Source: Bacillus sp. M6-12
GTDB lineage: Bacteria > Bacillota > Bacilli > Bacillales > DSM-1321
DNA: 64,000 bases
Reading direction: 5' to 3'
Assembly: GCF_002860285.1 (NCBI RefSeq)
Contig: NZ_PGVF01000015.1
Span: 124,001 to 188,000, forward strand
Shown: one piece after another, positions 45,266 through 55,148 of the stretch
Numbering within the stretch: position 1 is the first letter of the stretch
Layout of the letters: each line of letters opens with the position of its first letter
The notes under the pieces: generated by a model
Databases searched by the model: none
What the model was told of the DNA's origin: nothing
The model's input: the letters and a program-made list of their open reading frames with translations, nothing else
Made by a program: the position numbers and the translations under genes

Positions 45266-47050
45266 TTATTCAATTTCCTGCAATTTTCGGGGAATGTTGA
45301 AGGTGAATGTTGTCCCTTTTTCGAGCATGCTGTTGACGGATATATGGCCATCATGCGCCATAATGATATTTTTCGCAATAGCAAGTCCAAGGCCGGTACC
45401 TGATCCTCGGGTTCTGGCTTTATCCGCTTTGTAAAACCTTTCAAAAACAAAAGCAAGGTCTTCTTCAGGGATTCCGGAACCGGAATCACGGACAGCGAGT
45501 ACCAGACCCTTTACCGGATCTGTCCTCTGAATCACTTCAACCTTTCCCCCTGCAGGTGTATGCTTGATTGCGTTATCAATCAGGTTTGTCAGCACCTGTT
45601 CTATCCTGTCGGGATCAAATTCCCAGGTTAGGCCAGACTCCTCAGTGCTTGTCTTTACGACAATGTCCTTTTCCTTGGATAAGCCGTGAAATTTATTCGT
45701 GATCCGGTTTAAATATGGATCCATATCTACTTGTTCACAGCTAAGGGTAATATGTCCGGCTTCCATTCGGGCCAGATTTAGCAAATCGTTCACCAAGCGT
45801 CCCATCCGGAGGGATTCATCATATATGATTCTTGCCATTTCTTTCTTTTCTTCTTCTGTGTCTGCAATATCATCAATAATTGCTTCACTATAGCCTTGAA
45901 GCATGGATATCGGTGTCCGCAGTTCATGGGAGACATTAGCAATAAAATCTTTTCGAAGCTTATCCAGCTTGCGTTCCTCCGTCATATCCCGAAGAATTGC
46001 AACAGCACCGCGAATAGTTTTATTATTATACAGCGGACTGACAATCAGGACCCAATCATGGCCTTGCAGCGATATTTCTTCAACCTGTTCATTTTGATGC
46101 GTCTCTGAACGGTCAAAAAGGTTCATCAGCACTGAGGGCACAGATTGATGCTTTTCCTGACTAAATCCTCTTTCATAATACCAATTTTGGAGAAAGCGAT
46201 CCGCAGGAGGATTCGTAACCAATATTGTCCCATCTTTATTAAAAGTGATAACACCGTCGGCCATACTGCTTAAAATGCTTGAAAGGTTTTCTTTTTCCTG
46301 ATTCAATGCATTAAGATTATATTTTAGCTGTTTGCCCATTTGGTTAAAAGCTGTAGCCAGTTCCCCGATTTCATCATGAGTCAGGATCGGCAGCTTTGTA
46401 TCGAACCTTCCTCTTGCAACCTCGAATGCGGCTTCCCTCATTTTCCTCAGTGGTGCGGTTATTCTTGTAGACAGGAAGAAGGCAAAAATGGTAGTCAGGA
46501 TGATAGCGACACCCGCTGCAAGAAAGATGAATTTTGTTGTGGAACGAATCGTTTTCTCTCTTGATTCCAAAGATTGATAAAAGTAAATTCCATCTTCCTT
46601 TCCGTCAAGCTTTAGCGGTAATCCTACTACAATTGCGGAAACATCCTGATTATTCTTGTTTTTTATCGGCAGGATCATTTCTGCCTTTACAGTTTTTCGC
46701 TTAGTAAACACTTGTTTCAGAAGCGGGTCGTCCCGGAAAAATTTAGGCGAAAGACCTTTTTCAAGTGACAGTTCTGAGGAATACAGTTTGCGTTCATCTT
46801 CAATCAATACAATTTTCGTTTGGTCTCCTAACAGTTCGGAAGCAATCGTTAATGCGGTCCCCGTATCTTCGTGTTCAGAAATTATTTTTACCACTCTGGT
46901 CGCTGTTTTAGTGAGTTCATTTTCAATTTCCTCCTGATAGAAATTTCCAAAAAACTCCATTAACAGGACGGATAAAATAAATAACACAAAAGACACAAGC
47001 AGCAAAATGGTAAACCAAAGTTTACCAACTACACTGCGCCAAAACATCAT
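45266..47050 (-). CDS. resE: Sensor histidine kinase ResE
   Basis: Partner of ResD in sensing oxygen limitation and nitrosative stress. 594 residues in order: membrane segment (about 10-32), extracytoplasmic sensor (about 35-165), second membrane segment (about 172-195), HAMP, PAS (about 255-360), HisKA with VSHELRTPISML near 375, and HATPase with NLIDNAIKHTP, DSGSGIP and GTGLGLAIAK. Its start overlaps the resD stop. Confidence 0.95.
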   Translation of the reverse strand: MMFWRSVVGKLWFTILLLVSFVLFILSVLLMEFFGNFYQEEIENELTKTATRVVKIISEHEDTGTALTIASELLGDQTKIVLIEDERKLYSSELSLEKGLSPKFFRDDPLLKQVFTKRKTVKAEMILPIKNKNNQDVSAIVVGLPLKLDGKEDGIYFYQSLESREKTIRSTTKFIFLAAGVAIILTTIFAFFLSTRITAPLRKMREAAFEVARGRFDTKLPILTHDEIGELATAFNQMGKQLKYNLNALNQEKENLSSILSSMADGVITFNKDGTILVTNPPADRFLQNWYYERGFSQEKHQSVPSVLMNLFDRSETHQNEQVEEISLQGHDWVLIVSPLYNNKTIRGAVAILRDMTEERKLDKLRKDFIANVSHELRTPISMLQGYSEAIIDDIADTEEEKKEMARIIYDESLRMGRLVNDLLNLARMEAGHITLSCEQVDMDPYLNRITNKFHGLSKEKDIVVKTSTEESGLTWEFDPDRIEQVLTNLIDNAIKHTPAGGKVEVIQRTDPVKGLVLAVRDSGSGIPEEDLAFVFERFYKADKARTRGSGTGLGLAIAKNIIMAHDGHISVNSMLEKGTTFTFNIPRKLQEIE

Positions 47051-47763
47051 TCATTAACAACTTCGAACTTGTATCCAACACCCCAAACAGTGACAATCAT
47101 TTTGGCAGCATTTTCAGAAACACGATTCAGCTTTTCCCTTAGCCTTTTTACATGTGTATCTACAGTTCTCAGATCTCCAAAAAATTCATAATGCCAGACT
47201 TCCTTTAAAAGCTGCTCACGGTCGAATACCTTATCAGGAGATTTTGCAAGGAAATAGAGAAGTTCATATTCTTTTGGTGTAAGCGCGACTTCCTTTCCAT
47301 CAGCAAGGACCCGGTGGGCATCGTTATCGATTGTTAAATGCGGAAATACGATAACATCCTTTGTGGTAGTTTCGGTTTGGACATAGCTAGTGCTGGATGA
47401 ACGGCGTAAAATTGCTTTAACTCGCAGCACGACTTCCCGTGGGCTGAACGGCTTAATGATATAATCATCCGTACCGACTTCAAAGCCCTGAACCCGGTTA
47501 ACTTCTTCGCCCTTGGCAGTCAGCATAATGACAGGAGTTGCTTTCTTTTCGCGCAATTCGCGGCAGACTTCTATACCATCTTTGCCAGGCATCATGATAT
47601 CAAGAAGTATTAAATCATACTCGTTAGCAAGTGCCTTTTCCAAAGCCTGATCCCCATCCTCAGCTTCGTCGATAGAATAATCCTCTCTCTCCAGATACAT
47701 CTTCAATAAACGGCGAATTCTTTCCTCATCATCCACCACTAATATTTTCACATTATCCACCAC
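47047..47763 (-). CDS. resD: Response regulator ResD
   Basis: OmpR-type regulator of respiration genes. 238 residues: receiver domain with ILVVDDE, the phospho-acceptor in LILLDIMMPGKDG near residue 57, and MLTAKGEE; then a winged helix with LTPKEYELLYFLAKSPDKVFDREQLL. It starts with GTG at 47761-47763 after GGGGAGGG. Lies in the res operon, so it probably controls its own supply along with resABC. Confidence 0.96.
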   Translation of the reverse strand: MVDNVKILVVDDEERIRRLLKMYLEREDYSIDEAEDGDQALEKALANEYDLILLDIMMPGKDGIEVCRELREKKATPVIMLTAKGEEVNRVQGFEVGTDDYIIKPFSPREVVLRVKAILRRSSSTSYVQTETTTKDVIVFPHLTIDNDAHRVLADGKEVALTPKEYELLYFLAKSPDKVFDREQLLKEVWHYEFFGDLRTVDTHVKRLREKLNRVSENAAKMIVTVWGVGYKFEVVNE

Positions 47764-47861
47764 AAAAAACCCTCCCCGTTTAAGCTGTGAGCAAACCAGC
47801 CGGTTCCTCTTATTGTAGCCAAAGGAAAACGGCCTTGAACACCTTTAATAAGAACGTTTTA

Positions 47862-49040
47862 TCATGCATATGAATGCAAGCCGGCAAGAACCAGGTTGAC
47901 TGCAACAAGATTAAACATCATGATTGCAAATCCGATAACTGCAAGCCAGGCAGACTTCTCCCCATGCCAGCCTTTTGATAGTCTCAGATGAAGGAATGCT
48001 GCATAGAAAAGGAATGTAATAAGAGCCCAAACTTCTTTCGGATCCCATCCCCAGAAACGGGTCCAGGCAATTTGTGCCCAGATCATGGCAAATATTAACG
48101 CACCCAATGTAAAGACTGGAAAACCAATCAATACTGATCGGTAACTGATTTCATCTACTAAATCAAGATTAATATTCTTAACTAGCGGCCTCAATAAGAC
48201 TGCCACTCTTCTTCGGAAAATCAGCCTCATTAATCCATAAAGAACCAAACCGCCGCCAATGGACCAAATGACTGTATTTAATTTTTTTGCATTGATAATA
48301 GCCGGCATCTCCATAATTGGTTCGAAACTGCCTTCTGTAATAAGTTCACCTTTATGCGGACCTGCAAGAGCAGGCATGGAATATTCCATTACATCTTCTT
48401 TGCCCTTTTTATCTACCCAATTAAAGCTTTCCTTGTAATCCAAACCAGAAAATACGGAAGTAACGATTACAAATGCCAATGTACAAATTAATCCAAACAT
48501 AACAGTTTCAAGCCAAAATGTCTGCCTGCTGCTTTTTGTTTGATCAACTGCCTTAACCAGGTAGATTAGTCCCGCTGCGAAGCTTACCGCCAGTATGGCC
48601 TGGCCCGCTGCAGCTGTTGTTACATGGATATGCAGCCAGTCGCTTTGCAAGGCCGGGATCAAAGGAGAAATATCCCTTGGAAACATGCTTGCGTATGCGA
48701 TAATCAGGATAGCAACCGGCAGGGTAAACACTCCCAAAGCCGCTGTTTTGTAAATGGCATAAATAATAATGAATGCACCAACCAGCGCCATTCCAAAAAA
48801 TGTCGTAAATTCAAACAGATTGCTGACAGGAGCGTGCCCGCTGGCAATCCAGCGTGTTACAAAATAACCGAGCTGGGCGACAAAACCTAGAATGGTTAAT
48901 CCGTAGCCCATCAAAGCCCATTTGCTCTGTTTCTGTTCTTTCTCTGTCTTTTTATCCTTAATCGCACCGCCAAATACCAATGTTGCGACGAGATAAATAA
49001 TAAAAGCAAAGTATAATAGATTGCTGCTGATCTCAGCCAA
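47862..49040 (-). CDS. resC: Cytochrome c biogenesis protein ResC (CcsA-type)
   Basis: Membrane part of system II cytochrome c maturation, moving haem for attachment to apocytochromes. 392 residues, eight or so membrane segments, with the haem-handling tryptophan-rich motif [15 protein letters not shown] near residue 325 and conserved His residues. Lies between resB and resD. Confidence 0.94.
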   Translation of the reverse strand: MAEISSNLLYFAFIIYLVATLVFGGAIKDKKTEKEQKQSKWALMGYGLTILGFVAQLGYFVTRWIASGHAPVSNLFEFTTFFGMALVGAFIIIYAIYKTAALGVFTLPVAILIIAYASMFPRDISPLIPALQSDWLHIHVTTAAAGQAILAVSFAAGLIYLVKAVDQTKSSRQTFWLETVMFGLICTLAFVIVTSVFSGLDYKESFNWVDKKGKEDVMEYSMPALAGPHKGELITEGSFEPIMEMPAIINAKKLNTVIWSIGGGLVLYGLMRLIFRRRVAVLLRPLVKNINLDLVDEISYRSVLIGFPVFTLGALIFAMIWAQIAWTRFWGWDPKEVWALITFLFYAAFLHLRLSKGWHGEKSAWLAVIGFAIMMFNLVAVNLVLAGLHSYA

Positions 49041-49054
49041 CTGAAATCCCCCTC

Positions 49055-50686
49055 TTAAGATATCTTTTTCTCATGTTCCTGAGACTGGTCAATTGGCTCA
49101 TGAATTCCCGTATCTTTAATAACCATATTGATTTCTCTCTTAAGTCCATGCCAATTTTTGTTCGTATGCCCCGCGATCCACACTTCACCTGTCTTTGGCT
49201 GTATCCAGATTCGGCGGTGGTTCCAATAGGCTCCCTGGATAACGCCAATCATAAAGATTGCGCCGCCAAGTCCGATAGCCCATAATGTTAAGTCCTTCCT
49301 TACAGTTAAAGCAGAAGCGTTCTTTGTCTCAATGCCTGCAAAGGCCATCTTGTATTCATTATCTCCAAAGGGTTCGACCGTTTGCTTAATTGCGACAAAG
49401 CTGATTTCCCCATCCGGTTTATCAGGGGTAAACATTTTAAAGATGAAGGCAGGGTTGTTAGGAACTGGTGATTTGGTGACTGGATCACCATTCTCATCAA
49501 ATTCAAAATCAGGAAAGTAATTCATTAATTCCACCGAATACCCTTTTTTCAGTTCAAACTTATGCTTAGGATTATAAAGATCAATTTCGATCGCACCGAA
49601 ACTTTCATCCGATTTCTTATTGATCAAATTAAAATGCATTTTATCAAGTTCATCAAGCTTGTAATCTACTTGATACAATGCATACTTATCGTGTTTTAAC
49701 GGGTCGTTTACTTTAATGCTGTAATCCTTCACTTTTTTCAGCTTAGGCTCTTCTCCCGGAATAGCCTCACCTTCACGTTCTAAAAGTGTCACATTGCTTT
49801 GATAGTTTTTCGCAACGGCCCCCATCTTACCAAGGGCTTCCCCAAAGACTTCCTTGTCATTTTCCTTATCGTACACTTCGAGAATAAACTTATCGCTGGA
49901 TAAATAATACTGTCCATTTGTTCCTGGAATCGCTTTAGTTTCCCCTTCTCGGATCCATAGCACTTTATCCACGTACATTCCAGGTACAAAGCGAAGCATA
50001 GCACCAAGTAAAAAAATAATAAGTCCAATATGGTTTACATATGGTCCCCATCTTGAGAAGCGGCCTTTTTCCGCAAGGATATTGCCATCCTCTTCCCGGA
50101 TGCTATAGCGCTTATCCCGCAGGTTTTTTTTGATGCGATCCATATCAGCAGCTGAATCTGCAGCGGAAGAGATTCCAAAAAGTCTCTGCCGTTTTAAAAA
50201 TCCTTCATGCCTCGAAACTTTCTGCGCCTTCAAGGCCCTGTATAGCGGGATAACCCTGTCCAGACTGCAAATGACTAACGAGATTCCAATTGAGGCTACC
50301 AGGATCAGATACCACCAAGAGCCATAGAGATTGTGGAAGCCTAGTTCCACATACAGCTTTCCAAACCAGCCATATTCATCCTGGTAATACTGCTCAGGAG
50401 GTATATTCGGCGGGATATACATCTCCTGTGGCAGGATTGTCCCTAAAGCAGAAGCAACCAAAGTAATGACTATAAGCCATATTCCCACCTTAACAGATGA
50501 AAAGAAATTCCAGATCTTGTCAACTATCGTTTTGTCATATGTCTGTGAACGGCGTGCGCTTCCTTCATATCTCATATCGACAAGTTTACTGTCCTTCTCT
50601 TTCTCATCCAGCACCCTGCCGCATGCTTCACAAAGCACTGTGCCATGAGGATTTACATGGCCGCATTCGCATTTCACTTCATTCAT
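49055..50686 (-). CDS. resB: Cytochrome c biogenesis protein ResB
   Basis: Second membrane subunit of the haem delivery complex with ResC. 543 residues: an N-terminal zinc-ribbon-like segment ([18 protein letters not shown]), membrane segments near 70-90, 130-150 and 215-235, a large outside domain and a last membrane segment near 460-480. It ends 14 bases before resC. Start MNEVKCECG gives the same N-terminus seen in B. subtilis ResB. Confidence 0.95.
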   Translation of the reverse strand: MNEVKCECGHVNPHGTVLCEACGRVLDEKEKDSKLVDMRYEGSARRSQTYDKTIVDKIWNFFSSVKVGIWLIVITLVASALGTILPQEMYIPPNIPPEQYYQDEYGWFGKLYVELGFHNLYGSWWYLILVASIGISLVICSLDRVIPLYRALKAQKVSRHEGFLKRQRLFGISSAADSAADMDRIKKNLRDKRYSIREEDGNILAEKGRFSRWGPYVNHIGLIIFLLGAMLRFVPGMYVDKVLWIREGETKAIPGTNGQYYLSSDKFILEVYDKENDKEVFGEALGKMGAVAKNYQSNVTLLEREGEAIPGEEPKLKKVKDYSIKVNDPLKHDKYALYQVDYKLDELDKMHFNLINKKSDESFGAIEIDLYNPKHKFELKKGYSVELMNYFPDFEFDENGDPVTKSPVPNNPAFIFKMFTPDKPDGEISFVAIKQTVEPFGDNEYKMAFAGIETKNASALTVRKDLTLWAIGLGGAIFMIGVIQGAYWNHRRIWIQPKTGEVWIAGHTNKNWHGLKREINMVIKDTGIHEPIDQSQEHEKKIS

Positions 50687-50705
50687 TTTAAAAACTCCCC
50701 AGTGT

Positions 50706-51233
50706 TTATGGTTTAATTCTCTCCATAAGTTTTTGAATTCCTTCCTCAGTCAGACTCCCAGTAATAGAGTCAACCACTTTTCCGTCTTTATCAATCAGGA
50801 ACGTAACAGGGAGGGGATTGACCTGATAAGCATTCTGAACTTCATCCTTGGCGTCAATGAGAACAGGAAAATTCAGGTCGTGCTTATCGATAAAACTTTG
50901 GACAGCAAACTTTGACTCTCCTACATTCACTGCGAGAATCTGTACTCCCTGGTCCTTATACACCTTATATTGATTTGCCATATAAGGCATTTCTTTTTCA
51001 CACGGCTTGCACCAGGTTCCCCAAAAATTCAGGAATACCCCTTGTCCCTTATAATCGGAAAGTTTATGTTTTTGGCCGTTCATATCTGTTAGCACAAAAT
51101 CAGGTGCCTCTGAATTTATCTGCAGGACTTCATTTTTCTCTTTTGTGAGATTAGCGTATAACGAATAAGCTAAAGCTGCGCCTAAAATGAAAAGAATAGC
51201 CGTTCTGACTACAAGGCGTTGCTTTTTCTTCAT
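50706..51233 (-). CDS. resA: Thiol-disulfide oxidoreductase ResA
   Basis: Membrane-anchored thioredoxin-like protein on the outer side that reduces the cysteines of apocytochrome c. 175 residues: membrane segment (about 8-27) and the active site WGTWCKPCEKE near residue 72. The B. subtilis enzyme has CEPC; here it is CKPC. First gene of the resABCDE operon, ribosome site GGGGG just upstream. Confidence 0.95.
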   Translation of the reverse strand: MKKKQRLVVRTAILFILGAALAYSLYANLTKEKNEVLQINSEAPDFVLTDMNGQKHKLSDYKGQGVFLNFWGTWCKPCEKEMPYMANQYKVYKDQGVQILAVNVGESKFAVQSFIDKHDLNFPVLIDAKDEVQNAYQVNPLPVTFLIDKDGKVVDSITGSLTEEGIQKLMERIKP

Positions 51234-51269
51234 AAATATCCCCCTATTTCCCCTTTAAATCTTCCCTTC

Positions 51270-51300
51270 ATTATAACATTTAACATCATTTCGACATTGT
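51270..51300 (-). promoter_or_regulatory. Probable promoter of resABCDE with a Spo0A-type box
   Basis: TATAAT at 51270-51275 on the minus strand has a poor -35, as expected for an activator-dependent promoter. ATGTCGAAA at 51288-51296 contains the Spo0A core TGTCGAA at the -35 position. Confidence 0.4.
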
Positions 51301-51326
51301 TTTCATTTTTGAAGGTTATGTGTCAT

Positions 51327-52058
51327 TTATTTCTTTTGTCCTGTAACAGCCAGTGCCCTGAGCTGCTTTACTTCATGCGGTGTTAATTCCCGTGAATCGC
51401 CGACTGAAAGCCCCTGAAGTGTAAGAAAGCCATATCGCTCTCTTTTCAGCTTCAAGACCGGGTGGCCGATGGCTTCAAACATTCTTCTGACTTGGCGGTT
51501 CCTGCCTTCATGGATGGTAATCTCCACAATAGAGGTCTGCTTTTTCTTATCAACAGATATCACTTTTGTTCGTGCGGGCGCGGTCATCCCATCTTCCAGC
51601 TTAACCCCTCTGTCCAGCTTTTTCAGGCTTTCCCTTAGCGGAATACCTTTAACTTTGGCAACATACACTTTATCAACTTCATGCTTCGGATGCATAAGCG
51701 CATTGGCAAATTCCCCGTCATTTGTCATTATTAAAAGACCGGAAGTATCATAATCAAGCCTGCCTACCGGATAAATACGTTCTGGTATTTCCGGAAAAAA
51801 GTCAGTTACGACCTTCCTGTTTTTATCATCAGCTACAGCCGAAATAACGCCGCGCGGTTTATATAGGAGGTAATAAACAGGTGCTTCTTTTTCCAAAGGT
51901 ATTTCATTTACTTCTACCTTGTCATTTGGCCCAACCTTTGTTCCTAGCTCCCTGACAATTTTACCATTCACCTTTACCTTGCCCTCCGCAATCAATTCCT
52001 CCGCTTTCCTGCGGGAAACCAAACCTGAATGGGCAATAACCTTCTGCAATCTTTCCAT
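51327..52058 (-). CDS. rluB: Ribosomal large subunit pseudouridine synthase RluB
   Basis: Makes a pseudouridine in 23S rRNA. 243 residues: an N-terminal S4 RNA-binding domain (LQKVIAHSGLVSRRKAEELI) and the synthase domain with the catalytic Asp in GRLDYDTSGLL near residue 103 and GRNRQVRRMF. Lies between spmB and resA as in B. subtilis. Confidence 0.94.
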   Translation of the reverse strand: MERLQKVIAHSGLVSRRKAEELIAEGKVKVNGKIVRELGTKVGPNDKVEVNEIPLEKEAPVYYLLYKPRGVISAVADDKNRKVVTDFFPEIPERIYPVGRLDYDTSGLLIMTNDGEFANALMHPKHEVDKVYVAKVKGIPLRESLKKLDRGVKLEDGMTAPARTKVISVDKKKQTSIVEITIHEGRNRQVRRMFEAIGHPVLKLKRERYGFLTLQGLSVGDSRELTPHEVKQLRALAVTGQKK

Positions 52059-52395
52059 CTATAATCACCTCTTACATATTACTTCCTCACTATGTATTGT
52101 ACAAGTACTACACAATTATACAATTATTACATATCCGAAGAAAAAAACAAATGGTGAAGAGTGGTATAAGGTTCGTTTTTGCTTCTGAAATATAAAAAAG
52201 GTTTCTGGTTCTTTTAAAAAACTCCAATAAAGATATTGGCTTACCAAAGGAGATTCATCTTTTACTTACTAAGCGATGATTCATTCGTCCAAAATTTGGC
52301 GAGTCCCGTTCTTCCTAAAAAGCATAAGTATTTATTAAGTGAACACCTAAGAAACAAAATGCAAGTTGAAAAATTGAAAATGGACAGTCTGCAAA
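52059..52395. other. Gap between rluB and spmB, no gene accepted
   Basis: The 424-base gap shows no convincing gene. A plus-strand frame at 52236-52430 starts at TTG and runs into the spmB terminator, so it is not accepted. TACAAT near 52104 on the minus strand with an imperfect -35 may be the rluB promoter. Confidence 0.35.
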
Positions 52396-52401
52396 ACGAA
52401 A

Positions 52402-52428
52402 AAAAGCCGGATATCCCGGCCTTTGTCT
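52402..52428 (-). terminator. Terminator of dacB-spmA-spmB
   Basis: GCCGG and CCGGC arms around GATAT, then TTTTTTT on the minus strand. About 55 bases past spmB. Confidence 0.7.
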
Positions 52429-52482
52429 AATCAATATATTTTTTTAATTATGTTTAAAATTTGGCACCCTCTGTTTATTTCA

Positions 52483-53016
52483 CTATCTTCCAAAAATCAA
52501 AAATACAACCACTATTGCTGCGATGATTCCAACAAGATCTGCCAGCAGTCCAACCTTTACCGCATCTCCCATTTTCTTAATACCGACTGCACCAAAATAA
52601 ACAGTAAGGACATAAAAGGTAGTATCAGTGCTTCCCTGGATTGTAGCCGCAAGCCTCCCTATTAAGGAATCAGGGCCATGAACCGAGATCAGATCACTTG
52701 TCAGCGCGAGGGCAGCTGAACCTGAAATAGGTCTGATAATGGCAAGAGGCAAAATCTCCGCTGGTACACCAATCATTTCAAGCAGGGGCCTGAGCAAGCC
52801 GACAAAGAAATCCAAAGCCCCTGATGCCCTAAAAACCGAAATCGCCACCAGCATCCCCACTAAAAAAGGGATGATCGAAAAGGAGATGGTAATGCCTTCT
52901 TTTCCTCCTTCTACAAAGCTCTCATAGGTAGGCACTTTCTTAAAGGTACCATAAAGCAAAATAAAACAGATCAATATCGGAATCATCCAGATCGATATCG
53001 CGGTTATCCATTGCAC
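52483..53016 (-). CDS. spmB: Spore maturation protein B
   Basis: Membrane protein needed for spore core dehydration. 177 residues with four or so hydrophobic segments, including nucleoside-transporter-like gate motifs (MLVAISVFRASGALDFF). Starts two bases after spmA. In B. subtilis it acts with SpmA and DacB in the mother cell. Confidence 0.92.
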   Translation of the reverse strand: MQWITAISIWMIPILICFILLYGTFKKVPTYESFVEGGKEGITISFSIIPFLVGMLVAISVFRASGALDFFVGLLRPLLEMIGVPAEILPLAIIRPISGSAALALTSDLISVHGPDSLIGRLAATIQGSTDTTFYVLTVYFGAVGIKKMGDAVKVGLLADLVGIIAAIVVVFLIFGR

Positions 53017-53018
53017 CC

Positions 53019-53612
53019 CTATTTCCCCCCATTCCGGGTTCTTCTATAATAAAAATATCTATCTATAAATATTGCTCCCACCGCCGAGATCGCTGTAGCA
53101 ATCAATGTAGGAAACACAATGTCAGTGGGGGAGGCAGAATTGTATTTCATCCGGATCGCAATCACCATACTGGGAATCAGGGTAATGCTTGAAGTATTGA
53201 TTGCAAGAAATGTGATCATCGAACGGCTGACGGAATTTTTATTTCCATTAAGTTCCTTGAGCTGTTCCATCGCCTTTATCCCCAAAGGTGTAGCCGCATT
53301 TCCCAGCCCGAACAGATTAGCCATCATATTGGACAAGATATAACCCATCGCCGGATGGTTTGACGGCACTTCTGGAAACAGTTTCTTTACTGCAGGCCTG
53401 AAAAGGATCGCCAGTTTTTCCAGCAGTCCTGCTTCTTCAGCAATTTTCATCAGCCCTAGCCAGAAAACCAGAATGCTCATCAGCCCTAAGCAAATCGTCA
53501 CCGCCTCCTGCGCGCTTGTAAACAAAACTTTATTAACTTTATCCATAGTCCCATTAATTAACGCATAGACAACTCCAATAATGGTCATTCCTACCCATAT
53601 GTAATTAACCAT
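53019..53612 (-). CDS. spmA: Spore maturation protein A
   Basis: Partner of SpmB. 197 residues, mostly membrane, with the gate-like stretch NLFGLGNAATPLGIKAMEQL near residue 115. Its ATG is one base after the dacB stop. Confidence 0.93.
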   Translation of the reverse strand: MVNYIWVGMTIIGVVYALINGTMDKVNKVLFTSAQEAVTICLGLMSILVFWLGLMKIAEEAGLLEKLAILFRPAVKKLFPEVPSNHPAMGYILSNMMANLFGLGNAATPLGIKAMEQLKELNGNKNSVSRSMITFLAINTSSITLIPSMVIAIRMKYNSASPTDIVFPTLIATAISAVGAIFIDRYFYYRRTRNGGK

Positions 53613-53613
53613 G

Positions 53614-54762
53614 CTAATTCAACCCCAGGAATGTAAAAAATATTCGCTTCCAGTTCGGCTTATCACCCATTCTCATCGTCTCTTCCGCCTTGCCAAAAAA
53701 GATATTTCTTGTGCCAATTCTTTTACCATCAAGCAATACTTCTGCCCTTCCCACTTTTTCCGGAAAATTCTTCTCCTTGTTCCATTCATTGTTAGGCTTT
53801 ACTAGTTTGTATGACACGCTAACCTTTTCTTTTTCCGCTTCCGTTAATGGATAATGAAAAGAAGAACGCATATATATATTTCCTTTATATACTTTATTCT
53901 TTACTTCCTTCACGGGTCCTTCCGGAATTACTTCAGTCAAATCGTACTCTAGAAATGCGGTTTCATACATTTTTATATGATCGTTCCAATCGTCCCCATC
54001 ATCGAGAGTTACCGCCACAAGATTCATATCACCCTTAGTTGCTGTTGAAACGAGGGTTCTTTTTGCCAGTTTAGTATAGCCTGTTTTGCCTCCAGTACAA
54101 TGTTCATACATTGAAAGCAGCTTGTTTTTATTGCGCCAGACATAATCCCAGCCCTCCATCAAATTAGGGGCACGGTGTTTTTTTGTTCCGGCAATTTTTT
54201 TATACTGTTCATTATTCATAGCGTACCTCGTCAGTAAAGCCATATCATATGCTGTTGAATAATGATTCTTCGTATTATCCAGACCATGCGGATTAGAGAA
54301 ATTAGTGTTTTTCATACCGATTTCTTCAGCCTTTTGATTCATCATCCAAATAAAACCATCAAAGCTTCCCCCGACATATTCAGCTATCGCAACTGCAGCA
54401 TCATTTCCCGAACGAAGCATGAGCCCGTAAACTAAGTCTTCCAGCTTCATCTTCTGGCCGTTCTTTAGATATAAAGCAGAGCCTTCCGTTCCAATTGCTT
54501 TATCGCTTATCTTGACCATTCGATCCATTTTTCCTGATTCAATGGCAAGGATAGCGGTCATTATCTTAGTAATACTGGCAATCCTTCGCTTCTCGTGGGC
54601 ATTGACCTCATATAAAACCCTACCGCTTCCCTGCTCCATTAAAACGGCATTTCTGGCATTAAGTTCCACGCCTGCCTTCGCTTTGAGCGGGCTTATCGAA
54701 GCAAGAAGAGCAATAGCCATGATAATTGAAGTCCATTTATATAAAACACGCATACTGCCCAT
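53614..54762 (-). CDS. dacB: D-alanyl-D-alanine carboxypeptidase DacB (PBP5*)
   Basis: Trims peptide side chains during cortex synthesis, lowering cross-linking. Signal peptide ending near PLKAKAG, then the penicillin-binding motifs SITK (serine nucleophile), SGN and KTG in GGKTGYT. I start it at 54760-54762 after AAAGGGG; an ATG four codons further in is possible. A SigE-type promoter is just upstream, as expected for a mother-cell gene. Confidence 0.94.
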   Translation of the reverse strand: MGSMRVLYKWTSIIMAIALLASISPLKAKAGVELNARNAVLMEQGSGRVLYEVNAHEKRRIASITKIMTAILAIESGKMDRMVKISDKAIGTEGSALYLKNGQKMKLEDLVYGLMLRSGNDAAVAIAEYVGGSFDGFIWMMNQKAEEIGMKNTNFSNPHGLDNTKNHYSTAYDMALLTRYAMNNEQYKKIAGTKKHRAPNLMEGWDYVWRNKNKLLSMYEHCTGGKTGYTKLAKRTLVSTATKGDMNLVAVTLDDGDDWNDHIKMYETAFLEYDLTEVIPEGPVKEVKNKVYKGNIYMRSSFHYPLTEAEKEKVSVSYKLVKPNNEWNKEKNFPEKVGRAEVLLDGKRIGTRNIFFGKAEETMRMGDKPNWKRIFFTFLGLN

Positions 54763-54785
54763 CGTCCCCTTTAATGTTTTGTACA

Positions 54786-54813
54786 AGTTTATGCTTGAGG
54801 ACAAGGGTTATGA
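54786..54813 (-). promoter_or_regulatory. SigE-type promoter of dacB-spmA-spmB
   Basis: TCATAA at 54808-54813 and CATAAACT at 54786-54793 on the minus strand, 14 bases apart, close to the SigE consensus. It lies right beside a family A repeat that begins at 54818. Confidence 0.65.
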
Positions 54814-54817
54814 CAAT

Positions 54818-54972
54818 AAAAACGGAAGCGCCCCGTCGAAAGGAAATGCCGACTAAGGCAAGAACTGGCACGACCTGATAAAGCTGTCGCTTTGTTTCGT
54901 GTGATGCGCTATGAAGCTTTCCATGTGCTATGCGTTGGGGTTGTGCGCTGCAGCTGGACATCAGTACATATG
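54818..54972 (+). repeat. Dispersed intergenic repeat, family A, copy 5
   Basis: Starts AAAAACGGAAGCGCCCCGT, then AAAGGAAATGCCGACTAAGG, AAAGCTGTCGCTTTGTTTCG and GCGTTGGGGTTG, and ends GCAGCTGGACATCAGTAC. Confidence 0.75.
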
Positions 54973-55057
54973 AGACAGGTATGCTCACTGATATTACTAA
55001 AAAGCGGAAGCGCGTTTTCATCAATCAAGTTTATCTGGAAACGTTATACATTTAATA

Positions 55058-55090
55058 TAAAAAAAACGGTTCTTCACTGAACCGTTTGGA
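55058..55090 (-). terminator. Terminator of sodF
   Basis: AAACGGTTC and GAACCGTTT arms with loop TTCACT, then TTTTTTTT on the minus strand; about 60 bases past sodF. Confidence 0.85.
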
Positions 55091-55148
55091 GGCTTTCTGT
55101 TATAAAAATTTTTTCCTGTTAATGTGCTCATAAAGCATGGGGCCTTGA

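Noticed and set aside
49789-50028. Minus-strand frame inside resB
   Set aside because: An out-of-frame shadow of the resB coding sequence.
52236-52430. Plus-strand frame of 64 codons between rluB and spmB
   Set aside because: It starts at TTG without a proper ribosome site and its last codons run through the spmB terminator, so it is probably not a gene.
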